57,483 bases of DNA from assembly GCF_001751245.1 (NCBI RefSeq), contig NZ_LJGU01000123.1, positions 21,400 through 78,882 on the forward strand, written 5' to 3'. Under the pieces are notes generated by a model, which did not search any database, was not told the DNA's origin, and worked only from the letters and a program-made list of their open reading frames with translations. Made by a program: the position numbers and the translations under genes. This document shows positions 44,276 to 52,886 of this stretch, one piece after another. The stretch is from Streptomyces oceani. Its GTDB lineage: Bacteria > Actinomycetota > Actinomycetes > Streptomycetales > Streptomycetaceae. How positions within the stretch are numbered: the stretch's first letter is position 1; every line of letters begins with the position of its first letter.

Positions 44276-44676
44276 GGGGTGGTCGTCTCCTTACGGGGCG
44301 GACTGGTCAGGTGCTCGCCTACCCGGGCCACCAACTGCTGCATCTCCCGCGCCACCAGGCCCGCGTCCACCTGGTCGCTCGTCGACACCGCGAGTGCGGC
44401 ACCGGGGCCGGCGGCGACCAGGAAGAGGAAACCGCCGTCGAACTCCACCATCACCTGGCGGGTGGTGCTCCCGGTGCCGACCAGCTGTGCCGCCGCCTCG
44501 TGTCCGAGGGACTGGAGCCCGGCGCAGACGGCGGATATCCGGTCCGCGTCGTCCTGCGTCACGCTGGCCGAGCGTCCCATCGACAGGCCGTCTCGGGAGA
44601 TCAGCAGGGCGTGCTGCACCGTCGGTACCCGCACGATGTCGCTCAGCATCCAGTCGAACTTCCCATGCGTGCTCAA
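44272..44676 (-). CDS. cvnB: CvnB, roadblock/LC7 protein of the conservon
   Basis: The 134-residue roadblock/LC7 domain protein has the core VPTVQHALLISRDGLSMGRS and the strand-rich half QVMVEFDGGFLFLVAAGPGAALAV. It is related to MglB-type GTPase-activating subunits and likely works with CvnD. It overlaps cvnA and cvnC by ATGA at both ends, typical of strongly coupled conservon genes. Confidence 0.92.
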   Translation of the reverse strand: MSTHGKFDWMLSDIVRVPTVQHALLISRDGLSMGRSASVTQDDADRISAVCAGLQSLGHEAAAQLVGTGSTTRQVMVEFDGGFLFLVAAGPGAALAVSTSDQVDAGLVAREMQQLVARVGEHLTSPPRKETTTP

Positions 44677-46250
44677 CGCTGCTCGCCTTCCGTAGCTGCT
44701 TGCGGGCCCTGGCTCGCTGCCTGGTCACGGCCCTGCCGGGTACCGGTCTGGAGACTGCTCATCAGCGCCGCCGCCTCGTCGGGAGACCGGGTCGACCTGT
44801 TCGCGGGCGGAGCGTCGGCGGGGGCCCAGGTGGGGTTCGGGCCGGTGCCCGGCGCACCGGCGGTCTGGTCGGCGCCCGCCTGACGACGGCTGCGCCGCTG
44901 GGGCAGGCCCTCGGCCGAGACCTCGACCGGTGCCGCGGACACCCGGGTGCCGGGCGGGGCCGGTTCGCCGGACGCCGGACGCTGCGGGAGGGGCTCCTCG
45001 TGCGCCGGCTGCTGGTGCGCGAGCTGCTGCTGCGCCGGCTGCTGGTGCGCGTGCTGCTGCTGCGCCGGCTGCTGGTGCGCGTGCTGGTGCGTGGGCTGCT
45101 GCTGCGCCGGCCGCTGGTGTGCCTCGGACGCGTACGGCGCTTCGCGTACGGCCTCGTGCCGCGGGGCCGGACCCGGGCCGGGCGGAGCCGCGGGCATCCG
45201 GGGCGGGGCGGGGGTGATCGGCGCCTGCGGGGCGTCCGCGAGCAGCGCGGAGGGTACGAGCAGCACGGCCCGCACCCCGCCGTACGCCGACGGGGAGTTC
45301 AGCCGCACCGAGAAGCCGAACCGGCGGGACAGCCGTCCCACGGCGGCGAAGCCCAGCTTGGGGCTGCCGCCCAGACCGCTCGCCTCGGCCTCCCGGTCCC
45401 CACGCAGCCGGACCTCCGCTTCCGCGAGGCCCTGCTCGGTCATGCCGACCCCGCCGTCGTCGATCTCGATGACGGCGCCGCTGTGCACCGGCCGGATCGC
45501 GACCAGCACCGCGACCGTGGGTGGCGAGTACCGCACCGCGTTGTCCAGCAGCTCCGCCACCGCGTGGATCAGCGCCTCCACCACAGGCGCCTCGACCGCC
45601 AACTCCCGGGCGTCCTGCACCTGCACCCGCTGGTACTCGAGGACGCGGGACTGGGCGCCGCGTACGACGTCCAGCAGCGAGACGGCGGAGGGCCACTGCC
45701 GGCCCGGCCAGGCGCCGCAGAGCACCGTCATCGTCTGTGCCTGCCGGGCCAGTTGCGCGGCGGCGTGGTCGGAACGCATCAGGCCCGCCATCAGGTGCGG
45801 GTCCTCGGCGCGCTGTTCCAGCTCGTCCAGGTCCTGCTGCTGTGCGAGGGCCATCACCTGGATGCGGTCCGCCATCACCAGGAAGGCCGCACGGGCGGAC
45901 TCCGCACGGCCGCGTTCGGCCTGTACGGCGACGCTGGCCTGCTCCAGCACCGCGCGATGCTGCTCGGCGAACACCGTGGCGGCGAGGGAGGAGTGACCCA
46001 CCCCCGGCACCTCGTCGCTCGGCGTGTCACCCAGCAGCGCGGGGAGACGTACGGACACCAGGTGGCCGGTCTCCTCCTCGAGCATCCGCTGATGCGCCGA
46101 GAGGCGAAGGTTCTCCTGGGCGGCGGCGTCCCGTTCCTGGCGGGCATGCCGCGCCACACCCCGCGCGTAGAACAGGAGTACCGCGGCCAGCACGGCTGTG
46201 GCCAGCAGGGCCACCGCCAGGCTGACGGACACAACCTCCGATGTCGCCAT
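44673..46250 (-). CDS. cvnA: CvnA, membrane histidine-kinase-like protein of the conservon
   Basis: The 525-residue protein has one N-terminal TM helix (VSLAVALLATAVLAAVLLFYARG), a coiled-coil region (RHARQERDAAAQENLRL), and a HATPase_c domain with N-box ELLDNAVRYSPP and G-box IDDGGVGM. No clear phosphoacceptor His motif is seen, so it is kinase-like. A long Pro/Gln/His-rich tail (about 350-460) has repeats of HQQPAQQQ type with 30-bp DNA periodicity. ATG 46250 follows GAGGA; it is the first gene of the operon. Confidence 0.92.
   Translation of the reverse strand: MATSEVVSVSLAVALLATAVLAAVLLFYARGVARHARQERDAAAQENLRLSAHQRMLEEETGHLVSVRLPALLGDTPSDEVPGVGHSSLAATVFAEQHRAVLEQASVAVQAERGRAESARAAFLVMADRIQVMALAQQQDLDELEQRAEDPHLMAGLMRSDHAAAQLARQAQTMTVLCGAWPGRQWPSAVSLLDVVRGAQSRVLEYQRVQVQDARELAVEAPVVEALIHAVAELLDNAVRYSPPTVAVLVAIRPVHSGAVIEIDDGGVGMTEQGLAEAEVRLRGDREAEASGLGGSPKLGFAAVGRLSRRFGFSVRLNSPSAYGGVRAVLLVPSALLADAPQAPITPAPPRMPAAPPGPGPAPRHEAVREAPYASEAHQRPAQQQPTHQHAHQQPAQQQHAHQQPAQQQLAHQQPAHEEPLPQRPASGEPAPPGTRVSAAPVEVSAEGLPQRRSRRQAGADQTAGAPGTGPNPTWAPADAPPANRSTRSPDEAAALMSSLQTGTRQGRDQAASQGPQAATEGEQR
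44990..45115 (-). repeat. In-frame Gln/Pro/Ala/His tandem repeats in cvnA
   Basis: Several near-identical 30-bp units encode QQPAQQQ with A/H/T variation. All are in frame, so expansion or contraction would alter linker length without frameshift. Confidence 0.65.
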
Positions 46251-46968
46251 ATCTAGAGTCCTCGAGGTCAAAGGGGAAGGGGGTTGGCGACCGCGCGGTC
46301 CGTGAGCGAGATGGACCGCACGGAGCGCGCGGAGGACCGCTGCCCGGCGGGCTCACCGGTGCCGTCCGGTTGGAGGGGCAACGACCCGGACGATGCGGGA
46401 AGGTGCCGGCCGTTCAGCCCGGGCGTCTGGTTAAGCAGCGGGGCGGTGGCCGCCACGGGCGCTGGCCTCTCGGCCGCCCGTCCTCGAACCGGCGGTGTCC
46501 GGCGGACGGCGGGTTCATCGCTCCGCCCCGCCAGCTGAGCCGGAAGGTGACTCAGAGGCTCTGCCCAGGCTGGTGGCCGTACGAGAGGGGTACGTGCTGA
46601 GAGAAGTCATCGGCCAAGTCCAGGTAGTCATATCTCCGTTGAGCCCAAGCGCACCATACTCGTCCGCCTGCGCTCAGTAACAGGGTTCGCGGCGACTGAA
46701 TCCCCTGACCGGACGCCGGATCGCGGGGTTTCGGCCCGTCGGCGTACCGGTACCGACCAGGCTTCGACTGGTTCCTCCGTAAACCACTGGTTTCGGTGTC
46801 CGGGGAGGATCGCCGGTATTGCCCGAAGAGCGCGGCAGCGGAGTCCGTCGTGTCGAGCACAAGCGGTCCTTGCGCTCAGCCAAGCGAGCACGATCTCTCG
46901 GGCTCTTGGGTCGGGAGGCCGCTGAGCCCACCGTGGAAGCGACATCAGCACCCGCGGAAGGCGCCGAC
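46251..46968. other. Divergent intergenic region between cvnA and the amino-acid dehydrogenase gene
   Basis: 718 bp with no convincing gene. The frames spanning it are overlapping shadows. GC falls slightly near 46600-46700. The two promoters must lie here, and no operator copy of the GntR palindrome is present. Confidence 0.4.
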
Positions 46969-48117
46969 ATGACCGAAGGACTGCTCTCGACGATGGACGA
47001 ATGGGGACCGGAGAAGGTCGTGTGCGTCTCCGACTCCCGCACGGGAATGCGCGGAGTCCTCGTGCTGGACAACACGGCACGTGGCATCGGCAAGGGCGGA
47101 ACCCGGATGAGCCCCACCCTCGACGTCACCGAGGTGACACGGCTCGCCCGGACGATGACCTGGAAGTGGGCGGCGACCGACCTGTTCCACGGCGGGGCGA
47201 AGGCCGGGATTCTCGGTGACCCCGACGCGCCCCAGAAGGAGGAGATGCTCCGCGCCTTCGCCCGTGCCCTGTCCAACGAGGTCCCGCGAGAGTACGTACT
47301 CGGGCTCGACATGGGACTCGACGAGCGGGACGCCGCGATCCTGCGGGACGAGCTCGGTGACACCGGAGCCGCCGTCGGTCTGCCCGCCGCGCTGGGCGGC
47401 GTGCCGTACGACGAACTGGGCGTCACCGGCTACGGCCTCGCCGAGTCGGTCGACGCCGCCGCGCAGCACATCGGCCGCCCACTGAGCGGTTCCCGCGTCA
47501 GTCTCCAGGGCTTCGGCGCGGTCGGGGCGGCCGCCGCGAAACGCCTGACCGAACTGGGGGCGGTCATCGTCGCGCTCTCCACCAGCCACGGCGCCGTGCA
47601 CGACCCGGACGGCCTGGACATCGCCGAGCTGCTCGAACTGCGCGCCGCGGCCGGGGACGCCTGTGTCGCGCACTACGACGCCGAACTCCTGCCCGTCGGC
47701 GTGGAACTCGACGTCCGTACGGACATCCTGGTGCCGGCGGCGCGCGAGGACGCGGTGGACGAGAGGACCGCCCGCGAGACCTCGGCCCACCTCGTCGTGG
47801 AGGGCGCGAACCTGCCGACGACCCCCGCCGCCAAGGCGGTCCTGGCCCAACGCGGCGTCGTGCTCGTCCCGGACTTCATCGCGAACGCCGGAGGCGCGGT
47901 GGCCGCGGCCTTCGCGATGGACGCGCGCTACTCGCCCTTCCGCCCGCAGCCTCCGCAGATCTTCGACACCCTGTCGGTGAAGCTGCGGGCCAACACGGTC
48001 CAGGTGCTGGAGGAGAGCCGAGCACGGGGCCACACCCCGTACGAGACCGCCCTGGCACTCGCCCGGGAGCGTGTGCACAAGGCCATGGCCCTGCGGGGCC
48101 GGCTGCCCCGGAACTGA
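46969..48117 (+). CDS. Glu/Leu/Phe/Val dehydrogenase family amino-acid dehydrogenase
   Basis: The 382-residue enzyme catalyses NAD(P)-dependent oxidative deamination of an amino acid to a 2-oxoacid. The N-domain has GKGGTRMSP with the substrate-binding Lys66 (WKWAAT) and the catalytic Lys78 (GGAKAGI). The C-domain has the NAD motif GFGAVGAAAA. The conserved block EGANLPTTPAA is followed by FIANAGGAVAAAF. It is distinct from the valine dehydrogenase consensus, so the substrate is open. ATG 46969 follows GGAAGG. It lies 35 bp before the HglS gene, suggesting the 2-oxoacid product feeds that enzyme. Confidence 0.9.
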   Translation: MTEGLLSTMDEWGPEKVVCVSDSRTGMRGVLVLDNTARGIGKGGTRMSPTLDVTEVTRLARTMTWKWAATDLFHGGAKAGILGDPDAPQKEEMLRAFARALSNEVPREYVLGLDMGLDERDAAILRDELGDTGAAVGLPAALGGVPYDELGVTGYGLAESVDAAAQHIGRPLSGSRVSLQGFGAVGAAAAKRLTELGAVIVALSTSHGAVHDPDGLDIAELLELRAAAGDACVAHYDAELLPVGVELDVRTDILVPAAREDAVDERTARETSAHLVVEGANLPTTPAAKAVLAQRGVVLVPDFIANAGGAVAAAFAMDARYSPFRPQPPQIFDTLSVKLRANTVQVLEESRARGHTPYETALALARERVHKAMALRGRLPRN

Positions 48118-48152
48118 CCGCACCGCCCACGACGTACGTAACCGGAGGCCAC

Positions 48153-49565
48153 ATGAACACGGTCAACTCCACCGAGCTCCGTGCCCGCTTCGCCCGCAAC
48201 CTGTCCGCGCTGTACGGAACCGAGGTGCCGGCGTACCGCACGCTGGTGGATGTCTCGGAGCGCGTCAACGCCGACGTCCTGGCGGAGCATGGCAGCACCG
48301 CCGAGCGACTGGGCGACCTGAACCGGGTGACGGCCGAGCGGCACGGCGCCATCCGGCTCGGCACGCCGGAGGAACTGCGCCAAGTGGCCCGGGTGTTCGG
48401 CGCCGTGGGGATGCACCCCACCGGCTTCTACGACCTGCGGGACGCGAAACCCTCGCCCATCCCGGTCGTCTCGACCGCGTTCCGCCCGATCGAGCCCGGA
48501 GAACTGGCCGCCAATCCCTTCCGGGTGTTCACCTCCCTGCTGACACCGGAGGACCGGCGCTTCTTCGACGCCGATCTGGAAGGGCGGCTGAGGAACTTCC
48601 TCGAGGCACGCCAGCTCTTCCCGGAGGAACTCCTCGCGCTGGCGGACCGGGCCGAAGCCGAGGGTGGCCTGTCCGAGACGCTGGCCGACCGCTTTCTGGA
48701 ACTGGCGACACGCTCCTTCGCGCTCTCCGACGAACCGGTGGACCGCGACTGGTACACCACGCTGGAGCGGATCTCGGCGGTGGCCGCCGACATCGGGGGC
48801 GTCACCAGCACCCACATCAATCATCTGACCCCGAGGGTCCTGGACATCGACGCGCTCTACCGGCGTATGGAGGGCCACGGCATCGCGATGATCGACCAGA
48901 TCCAGGGGCCGCCCCGCTGGTCCGGGCCGGACGTGCTGCTGCGCCAGACCTCGTTCCGGGCGCTGGCCGAACCCCGGCGTTTCCGGGAGCCGGACGGTTC
49001 GGTGGGCACGGACTCGCTGCGCGTGCGGTTCGGAGAGGTGGAGGCCCGGGGAGTCGCCCTCACCCCCGCCGGGCGAGACCTGTACGACGCCATGGTGGCC
49101 GAGGCGGACCATCGGGCGGAGAGCACCGGCATGACACGCCAGGACGCCGCGGCGGCGGTCTGGGAGGAGCGGCTGCCCGGCTCGGAGGACCGGTTGGCCG
49201 CCGGTGACCTCGCCTTCTACACCTTCGCCGTGGCGCGGGGGCGGCCCAGGGACGGCACCGAGCCGCCGCGGGACCTCGCCGGGTTGCTCGACGGTGGCTG
49301 GATCACCGCGACGCCGGTGGTCTACGAGGACTTCCTGCCCCGCTCGGCGGCGGGGATCTTCTCCTCCAACCTCACCAGCGAGGGCTCGGTGGACAGCGCC
49401 CGGGAAGCCGTCGCCCGGGACACGGAATGGCTGTCCGGCGTCCTCGACCGCCCGGTACGGGACCCGATGCGGCTCTACGCCGCGCAGCGTGGTGGCTCGC
49501 TGCGCGGCGTGTCCGAGGAACTGGGACTGCCGGACATCCGGCTGGCGGGGGATGATCCCGTCTGA
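48153..49565 (+). CDS. hglS: 2-oxoadipate dioxygenase/decarboxylase (HglS, DUF1338/YdcJ family)
   Basis: The 470-residue protein matches the family that converts 2-oxoadipate and O2 to D-2-hydroxyglutarate in lysine catabolism. Key residues are visible: His64 and Arg68 in ERHGAIR, a His in STHINHLTPR (221 or 224) and Glu295/297 in FGEVEARG. They fall at the spacing remembered for the iron-binding triad and substrate Arg of the Pseudomonas enzyme (His70, Arg74, His226, Glu294). Further conserved blocks are GMHPTGFYDLR and YEDFLPRSAAGIF. CCGGAGG precedes ATG 48153. A cluster of TGACCC repeats begins at the stop codon. Confidence 0.9.
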   Translation: MNTVNSTELRARFARNLSALYGTEVPAYRTLVDVSERVNADVLAEHGSTAERLGDLNRVTAERHGAIRLGTPEELRQVARVFGAVGMHPTGFYDLRDAKPSPIPVVSTAFRPIEPGELAANPFRVFTSLLTPEDRRFFDADLEGRLRNFLEARQLFPEELLALADRAEAEGGLSETLADRFLELATRSFALSDEPVDRDWYTTLERISAVAADIGGVTSTHINHLTPRVLDIDALYRRMEGHGIAMIDQIQGPPRWSGPDVLLRQTSFRALAEPRRFREPDGSVGTDSLRVRFGEVEARGVALTPAGRDLYDAMVAEADHRAESTGMTRQDAAAAVWEERLPGSEDRLAAGDLAFYTFAVARGRPRDGTEPPRDLAGLLDGGWITATPVVYEDFLPRSAAGIFSSNLTSEGSVDSAREAVARDTEWLSGVLDRPVRDPMRLYAAQRGGSLRGVSEELGLPDIRLAGDDPV

Positions 49566-49592
49566 CCCTGACCCTGACCCTGACCCTGACCC
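49563..49592 (+). repeat. TGACCC hexanucleotide tandem repeat at the hglS stop codon
   Basis: About five copies of TGACCC run from the stop codon of hglS. They give four in-frame TGA codons in a row at six-base spacing, so readthrough is strongly blocked. A repeat like this can change length by slippage. Confidence 0.75.
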
Positions 49593-49652
49593 GTCTGAGG
49601 AGGACGGAGGCAGCGCCACTCTCGAGAGTGCTCCGCAGCGTGGCGGGACACG

Positions 49653-50570
49653 TCAGTCAGCCCGCGGACGGCTCCGGACGCGCGCGGCGGCGGCACGCGC
49701 CAGGGCGTCCTCCAGCGGGGCCAGCAGGGGATTCGGGTTCGCCGCCCGTCGTACGGCGACGATCCGACGTCCGACGGGTTCGCCGGACAGACGGCGCGCT
49801 CCCGGCCGGGCGGAGTCGGTCACCGCGAGTTCCGGCACCATGGCCACCCCCAGCCCGGTTCGTACGAGCTCCCGCACGACGTCGTAGTCGTTCGTACGGA
49901 AGGCCACCCTCGGCTCGAAGCCCGCACCCGCGCACAGCCGGGACAGCGACCGGGCACCCGCGGAACCCTCCCGGCTGGCGATCCAGGTGTCCTCCGCCAG
50001 GTCGGCGAGCTCCACCGCTGCCGAGCGGCCCGCCCGGTGCGCGGGCGGCAGCAGCAGGTGCAGGTCCTCCCGCAGCAGTTCGGAGACGGAGAGTTGCGGG
50101 GCCCAGCGGCGGGGTACGAGGTCGTACTCGTACACCAGGGCCAGGTCCAGGCTGTCGGCCAGCACCAGAGGCAGCAGCTCGTCCGGCTCGCCCTCCTCCA
50201 GGGACACCTCCGCGTCCGGCTGCCGCCGTACGAACCGGGCGAGGGCCCAGGGCACGAGCGAGGCCCCGGCTGTCGCGAAGCTGCCGACCCGCACCAGTCC
50301 GTGCTGCCCGGCCGCCAGCGCCTCGGCCTCCCGTTCGAGCGCGGTGAGCGAGTCGAGCAGTTCCCCGCACCGCTCACCCAGTACCCGTGCGGTGCGGGTG
50401 GGTTGGATGGTGCGGGCACCGCGCTCGAAGAGGGTGAGTCCGGTCGCGCGCTCCAGCGCGCTGATCTGCTGCGAGACGGCGGAGGCCGTGTAACCCAGCC
50501 GCTTCGCCGCGTCGGCGAACGATCCCGTGGCCAGTACCTCACCAAAAGTACGGACATGAGCTGGATTCAA
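49653..50570 (-). CDS. LysR-family transcriptional regulator
   Basis: The 305-residue protein has an N-terminal LysR helix-turn-helix (NPAHVRTFGEVLATGSFADAAKRLGYTASAVSQQISALE) and a PBP2-type effector domain. TTG at 50570 is chosen because GGAGGG lies just upstream; a longer frame from TTG 50585 would include the Shine-Dalgarno itself. It follows the MHS transporter gene on the same strand by 70 bp and is convergent with hglS. It likely senses a pathway intermediate. Confidence 0.88.
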   Translation of the reverse strand: MNPAHVRTFGEVLATGSFADAAKRLGYTASAVSQQISALERATGLTLFERGARTIQPTRTARVLGERCGELLDSLTALEREAEALAAGQHGLVRVGSFATAGASLVPWALARFVRRQPDAEVSLEEGEPDELLPLVLADSLDLALVYEYDLVPRRWAPQLSVSELLREDLHLLLPPAHRAGRSAAVELADLAEDTWIASREGSAGARSLSRLCAGAGFEPRVAFRTNDYDVVRELVRTGLGVAMVPELAVTDSARPGARRLSGEPVGRRIVAVRRAANPNPLLAPLEDALARAAAARVRSRPRAD

Positions 50571-50640
50571 CCCAGAACCCTCCAAAAGCCATGAAGATGA
50601 GCACAGTGGCCCCCCGGGGACAGGGAAGCGGACGGGAAGG

Positions 50641-51972
50641 TCAACTCCGCACGCGTCGGGGAGCGGTTTCGGGTGTAGCGAAGACCACCCCGAGGGTGAT
50701 GGCGGAGGCCGCCATGACGTAGAAGGCGGGAGAGGCGTTCATGTCGGTCCGGGAGACGAGGAAGGTGACGAGGAACGGCGCGGTGCCGCCGAACGCGGAG
50801 ACCGAGAAGTTGTAGCCCAGCGAGAAGCCGCCGTACCGCACCCGGGTGCTGAACAGCTCGTTCATGGCGGCCAGGGTCGGACCGAGGAAGACGCCGAGGA
50901 TCAGTCCGAGGCCGGTGTGGGCGACGATCGCGAGCGTGGGGTTCCCCGTGTCCATCAGCAGGAACAGCGGATACGAGAACACCAGGGCCAGGACGCAGGC
51001 ACCGCCGAGGACCGGTTTCCGGCCGATCCTGTCGGACAACGCGCCCGTCGGCGGGATCATCAGGCACACCAGCGTCATGGACACCACGGAGGAGACCGAG
51101 GCCATGCTCGCCGAGTAGCCCAGCGGGCCCTCCTGGTGACTGGGTACGAAGGTGAGGATCACGTAGAGCGCGGCGTTCTGGAACAGGGCGAATCCCGCGG
51201 TACGGAGGATTCCGCGCCAGTGGCGCGTGACCGACTCGGTCAGGGGACGCTTGGAGACCTTGCCCTGGCTGCGGAGCTGGGCGAACTCGGGAGTCTCCTC
51301 GAGCTTGTTGCGGATGTACAGCCCGATGACCCCCAGCGGCGCGGCCATCAGGAAGGGCACGCGCCACCCCCACTGCTCCATCTCGTCAGCCGTCAGCGAG
51401 GTGTTGAGCACCAGCACCACCAGGGAACCGAGCAGGAATCCCAGGATGCAGCCCATCTCGACCCAGCTCACCAGGTAGCCGCGTCGCTTGGCTGGGGCGT
51501 ACTCGGCCACGAAGGCGGACGCGCCGCCCATCTCGCCGCCGGCGGAGAAGCCCTGCAAGAGCCGCAGGATCACCAGGAGCACCGGCGCCGTCAGACCGAT
51601 GGAGTGGTACGTGGGCAGCAGCCCGGTGCACAGGGTGGCCGCGGAGACCAGGATGATCACCCAGGCCAGGGTCTTCTGTCGGCCGATGCGGTCGCCGAGC
51701 GCTCCGAAGAAGATGCCGCCCAGGGGACGTACGGCGAAGGCCACCCCGAACACCGCGAAGGAGCTGAGCAGCGCCGTGGTGGGGTCGCTGCCGGGGAAGA
51801 ACACCTGGCCCAGGACGGCGGCGAGGTATCCGTAGACAGCGACGTCGAACCACTCCACGACGCTGCCGATCGTGGCCCCCACCGTCGCGCGACGCAGTGT
51901 GTCGGGTGCGGGGCCGGGTGCGTCGGGGGCCGGATCGTTCCCGGCGGAGGTGGGGTTGCGGATGGCACTCAC
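50641..51972 (-). CDS. MHS-family MFS transporter (organic-acid/metabolite:H+ symporter)
   Basis: This 443-residue 12-TM transporter has the MHS signatures [35 protein letters not shown], and [24 protein letters not shown], which place it with ShiA/KgtP/ProP-type importers of carboxylates or zwitterions. GTG 51972 follows GGGAG. Upstream, at 52037-52049, is a copy of the palindrome also found before hyuA, so the GntR regulator is expected to control it. Confidence 0.92.
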   Translation of the reverse strand: MSAIRNPTSAGNDPAPDAPGPAPDTLRRATVGATIGSVVEWFDVAVYGYLAAVLGQVFFPGSDPTTALLSSFAVFGVAFAVRPLGGIFFGALGDRIGRQKTLAWVIILVSAATLCTGLLPTYHSIGLTAPVLLVILRLLQGFSAGGEMGGASAFVAEYAPAKRRGYLVSWVEMGCILGFLLGSLVVLVLNTSLTADEMEQWGWRVPFLMAAPLGVIGLYIRNKLEETPEFAQLRSQGKVSKRPLTESVTRHWRGILRTAGFALFQNAALYVILTFVPSHQEGPLGYSASMASVSSVVSMTLVCLMIPPTGALSDRIGRKPVLGGACVLALVFSYPLFLLMDTGNPTLAIVAHTGLGLILGVFLGPTLAAMNELFSTRVRYGGFSLGYNFSVSAFGGTAPFLVTFLVSRTDMNASPAFYVMAASAITLGVVFATPETAPRRVRS

Positions 51973-52036
51973 AGGAACTCCCGAGGATACGTACGGGCTG
52001 GGGACCGCGTTCCAACAGTGCGCCGACCCTAGGTGT

Positions 52037-52049
52037 ATCGTCTGACGAT
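52037..52049. promoter_or_regulatory. GntR operator copy 1 (ATCGTC-T-GACGAT)
   Basis: Perfect 13-bp palindrome 65 bp upstream of the MHS transporter start and just downstream of the gntR stop. Two further copies with the same arms but different centre bases lie at 52807 and 52830. Confidence 0.8.
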
Positions 52050-52080
52050 CCTCAAGAGTCTCGGGGCATCTTTCACGGCG

Positions 52081-52719
52081 TCAGTCGAGGTACTCCTTCA
52101 GGAGGGCCTCCTCGGAGTCGGTGAGATAGGCGTCGAGCAAGGTGGCGGCGTGGTCCGTCTCGCCGGCCCGCAGGGCCTCCGCGATCTCCCTGTTGCGCTC
52201 CAGGAAGGCGGCGTGGAAGCGCTGGGTGTCGCCCATGCGCGCGTAGGCGAGCCGGAACTCCGCGAGGACGCCGCTCATCATCGCGCTGAGCCGCTCGCTC
52301 CCGGCGAGCGCCACCAGGGCCTCGTGGAAGCGAATGCTGGCGGCGGCCACGGTGTCCCACTCCTGTGCCTCGGCCGCCGCGGTGCCCGCGGACAGCGCCT
52401 CGGCCAGCCGTCGCAACCCCGCCGGGGTGAGACTGCGGATGCGCCGTACGGCCGCGCACTCGACGATCCGGCGCACCTCGTAGAGGTCCGCCACATCTCC
52501 GCGGGAGAGCTGCCGGACGAAGACGCCCCTGCTCAGCTCGTGCACCAGGAGCCGTTCGCGGATCAGCCGCTGGAACGCCTCCCGCAGGGTGCTGCGGGAG
52601 ACGCCGTGGAGTTCCCGGAAGGCCTCCTCCGGCAGTCGACTGCCCGGCTTCAGCTCGCCGGAGACGATCTGGCTCCGCAGGGTGTCCGCGACCCTGCTGG
52701 CCGTGCCGGTCGAGTCCAT
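52081..52719 (-). CDS. GntR-family (FadR/FCD) transcriptional regulator
   Basis: The 212-residue protein has a GntR winged helix (VADTLRSQIVSGELKPGSRLPEEAFRELHGVSRSTLREAFQRLI). The FCD domain includes FHEALVALAGSERLSAMMSG and the His-containing metal/effector positions of that class. FCD regulators bind carboxylates. It is divergent from hyuAB across 167 bp holding two ATCGTC-N-GACGAT palindromes, with a third in front of the MHS transporter gene. It is the predicted repressor of this set. Confidence 0.9.
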   Translation of the reverse strand: MDSTGTASRVADTLRSQIVSGELKPGSRLPEEAFRELHGVSRSTLREAFQRLIRERLLVHELSRGVFVRQLSRGDVADLYEVRRIVECAAVRRIRSLTPAGLRRLAEALSAGTAAAEAQEWDTVAAASIRFHEALVALAGSERLSAMMSGVLAEFRLAYARMGDTQRFHAAFLERNREIAEALRAGETDHAATLLDAYLTDSEEALLKEYLD

Positions 52720-52806
52720 CTCAGTTCACCGCCCCCTCCGCGGCCCCGCCGGCGCCGGTGTCGCCGGTGGTCCGTGCTGGTCGTTCGCTCTGTTCCGCAC
52801 TCTATT

Positions 52807-52842
52807 ATCGTCCGACGATTCGTTGCAGAATCGTCGGACGAT
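52807..52842. promoter_or_regulatory. Double GntR operator in the gntR/hyuA divergent promoter
   Basis: Two 13-bp palindromes (ATCGTC-C-GACGAT at 52807-52819 and ATCGTC-G-GACGAT at 52830-52842) are themselves part of an exact 15-bp inverted repeat with a 6-bp spacer (52807-52821 and 52828-52842). The block lies 44-80 bp upstream of hyuA. Confidence 0.85.
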
Positions 52843-52886
52843 CTGTACCGTCCCACTCACCCGCAGCCACCCCCGGAGGAGGTGCC

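Noticed and set aside
44990..45115. CRISPR-like spacing of repeats in cvnA
   Set aside because: The repeats are contiguous, in frame and code for Q/P/H/A; there are no unique spacers and no cas genes.
52807..52842. Possible attachment site or transposon end
   Set aside because: The inverted repeat lies in a divergent promoter and a third copy of its arms sits before a related gene, which fits an operator.
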